Assembly: GCA_028870635.1 (NCBI GenBank)
Contig: JAGWPE010000251.1
Coordinates: forward strand, 1-40,312
Reading direction: 5' to 3'
Length of the DNA stretch: 40,312 bases
DNA from: Gammaproteobacteria bacterium
Lineage (GTDB): Bacteria > Pseudomonadota > Gammaproteobacteria > Steroidobacterales > Steroidobacteraceae
Part shown: one piece after another, positions 39,531 to 40,312 of the stretch
How positions within the stretch are numbered: the stretch's first letter is position 1
Layout of the letters: the number at the start of each line of letters is the position of its first letter
Position numbers and translations under genes: made by a program
Notes under the pieces: model-generated
Told to the model about the DNA's origin: nothing
Seen by the model: the letters and a program-made list of their open reading frames with translations, nothing else
The model's database searches: none

Positions 39531-40312
<782 letters not shown>

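Overview
High-GC (proteobacterial-type) chromosomal window packed with stress, efflux and respiration genes. From left to right it contains: a partial heavy-metal P-type ATPase (-); an ABC ATPase / FtsX permease / HlyD adaptor set (+); a MacB/MacA-like pair (-); DUF4136 (-) and UrcA (+); a YXWGXW-like Pro/Arg/Gln-rich protein (-); a dihaem cytochrome c peroxidase (-); a cydP-cydA-cydB-cydX-LOG cluster (-); and TSUP permease, rhodanese, TolC, type-I sulfide:quinone oxidoreductase (SQR), RND pump, RND adaptor and DUF2892 genes (-), with a divergent ArsR-family gene (+). It continues with a CBS-mgtA-H+-ATPase operon (-), divergent from CBS-ppsA-host_attach (+), then a haem-CXXCH/beta-barrel fusion plus cytochrome c4, an orphan GroEL, OsmC and the start of a 6-phosphofructokinase gene (+). 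Two observations stand out. (1) 17.2-26.4 kb looks like a persulfide-responsive island. Its ArsR protein has the BigR/SqrR cysteine pair (C52/C118, spacing 66), and related ATTAG-N6-CTAAT-type inverted repeats lie at both of its promoter regions. It couples SQR, rhodanese and TSUP to a complete RND-TolC efflux pump, with no persulfide dioxygenase in the window. (2) A recurring 18-bp intergenic motif (ATCCGtA-N4-yrCGGAT or ATCCGnA-N4-yACCTA) occurs in most of the divergent or stand-alone promoter regions, suggesting one regulator controls a DosR-like energy-stress regulon. All calls are from reading the sequence; no database search was run.
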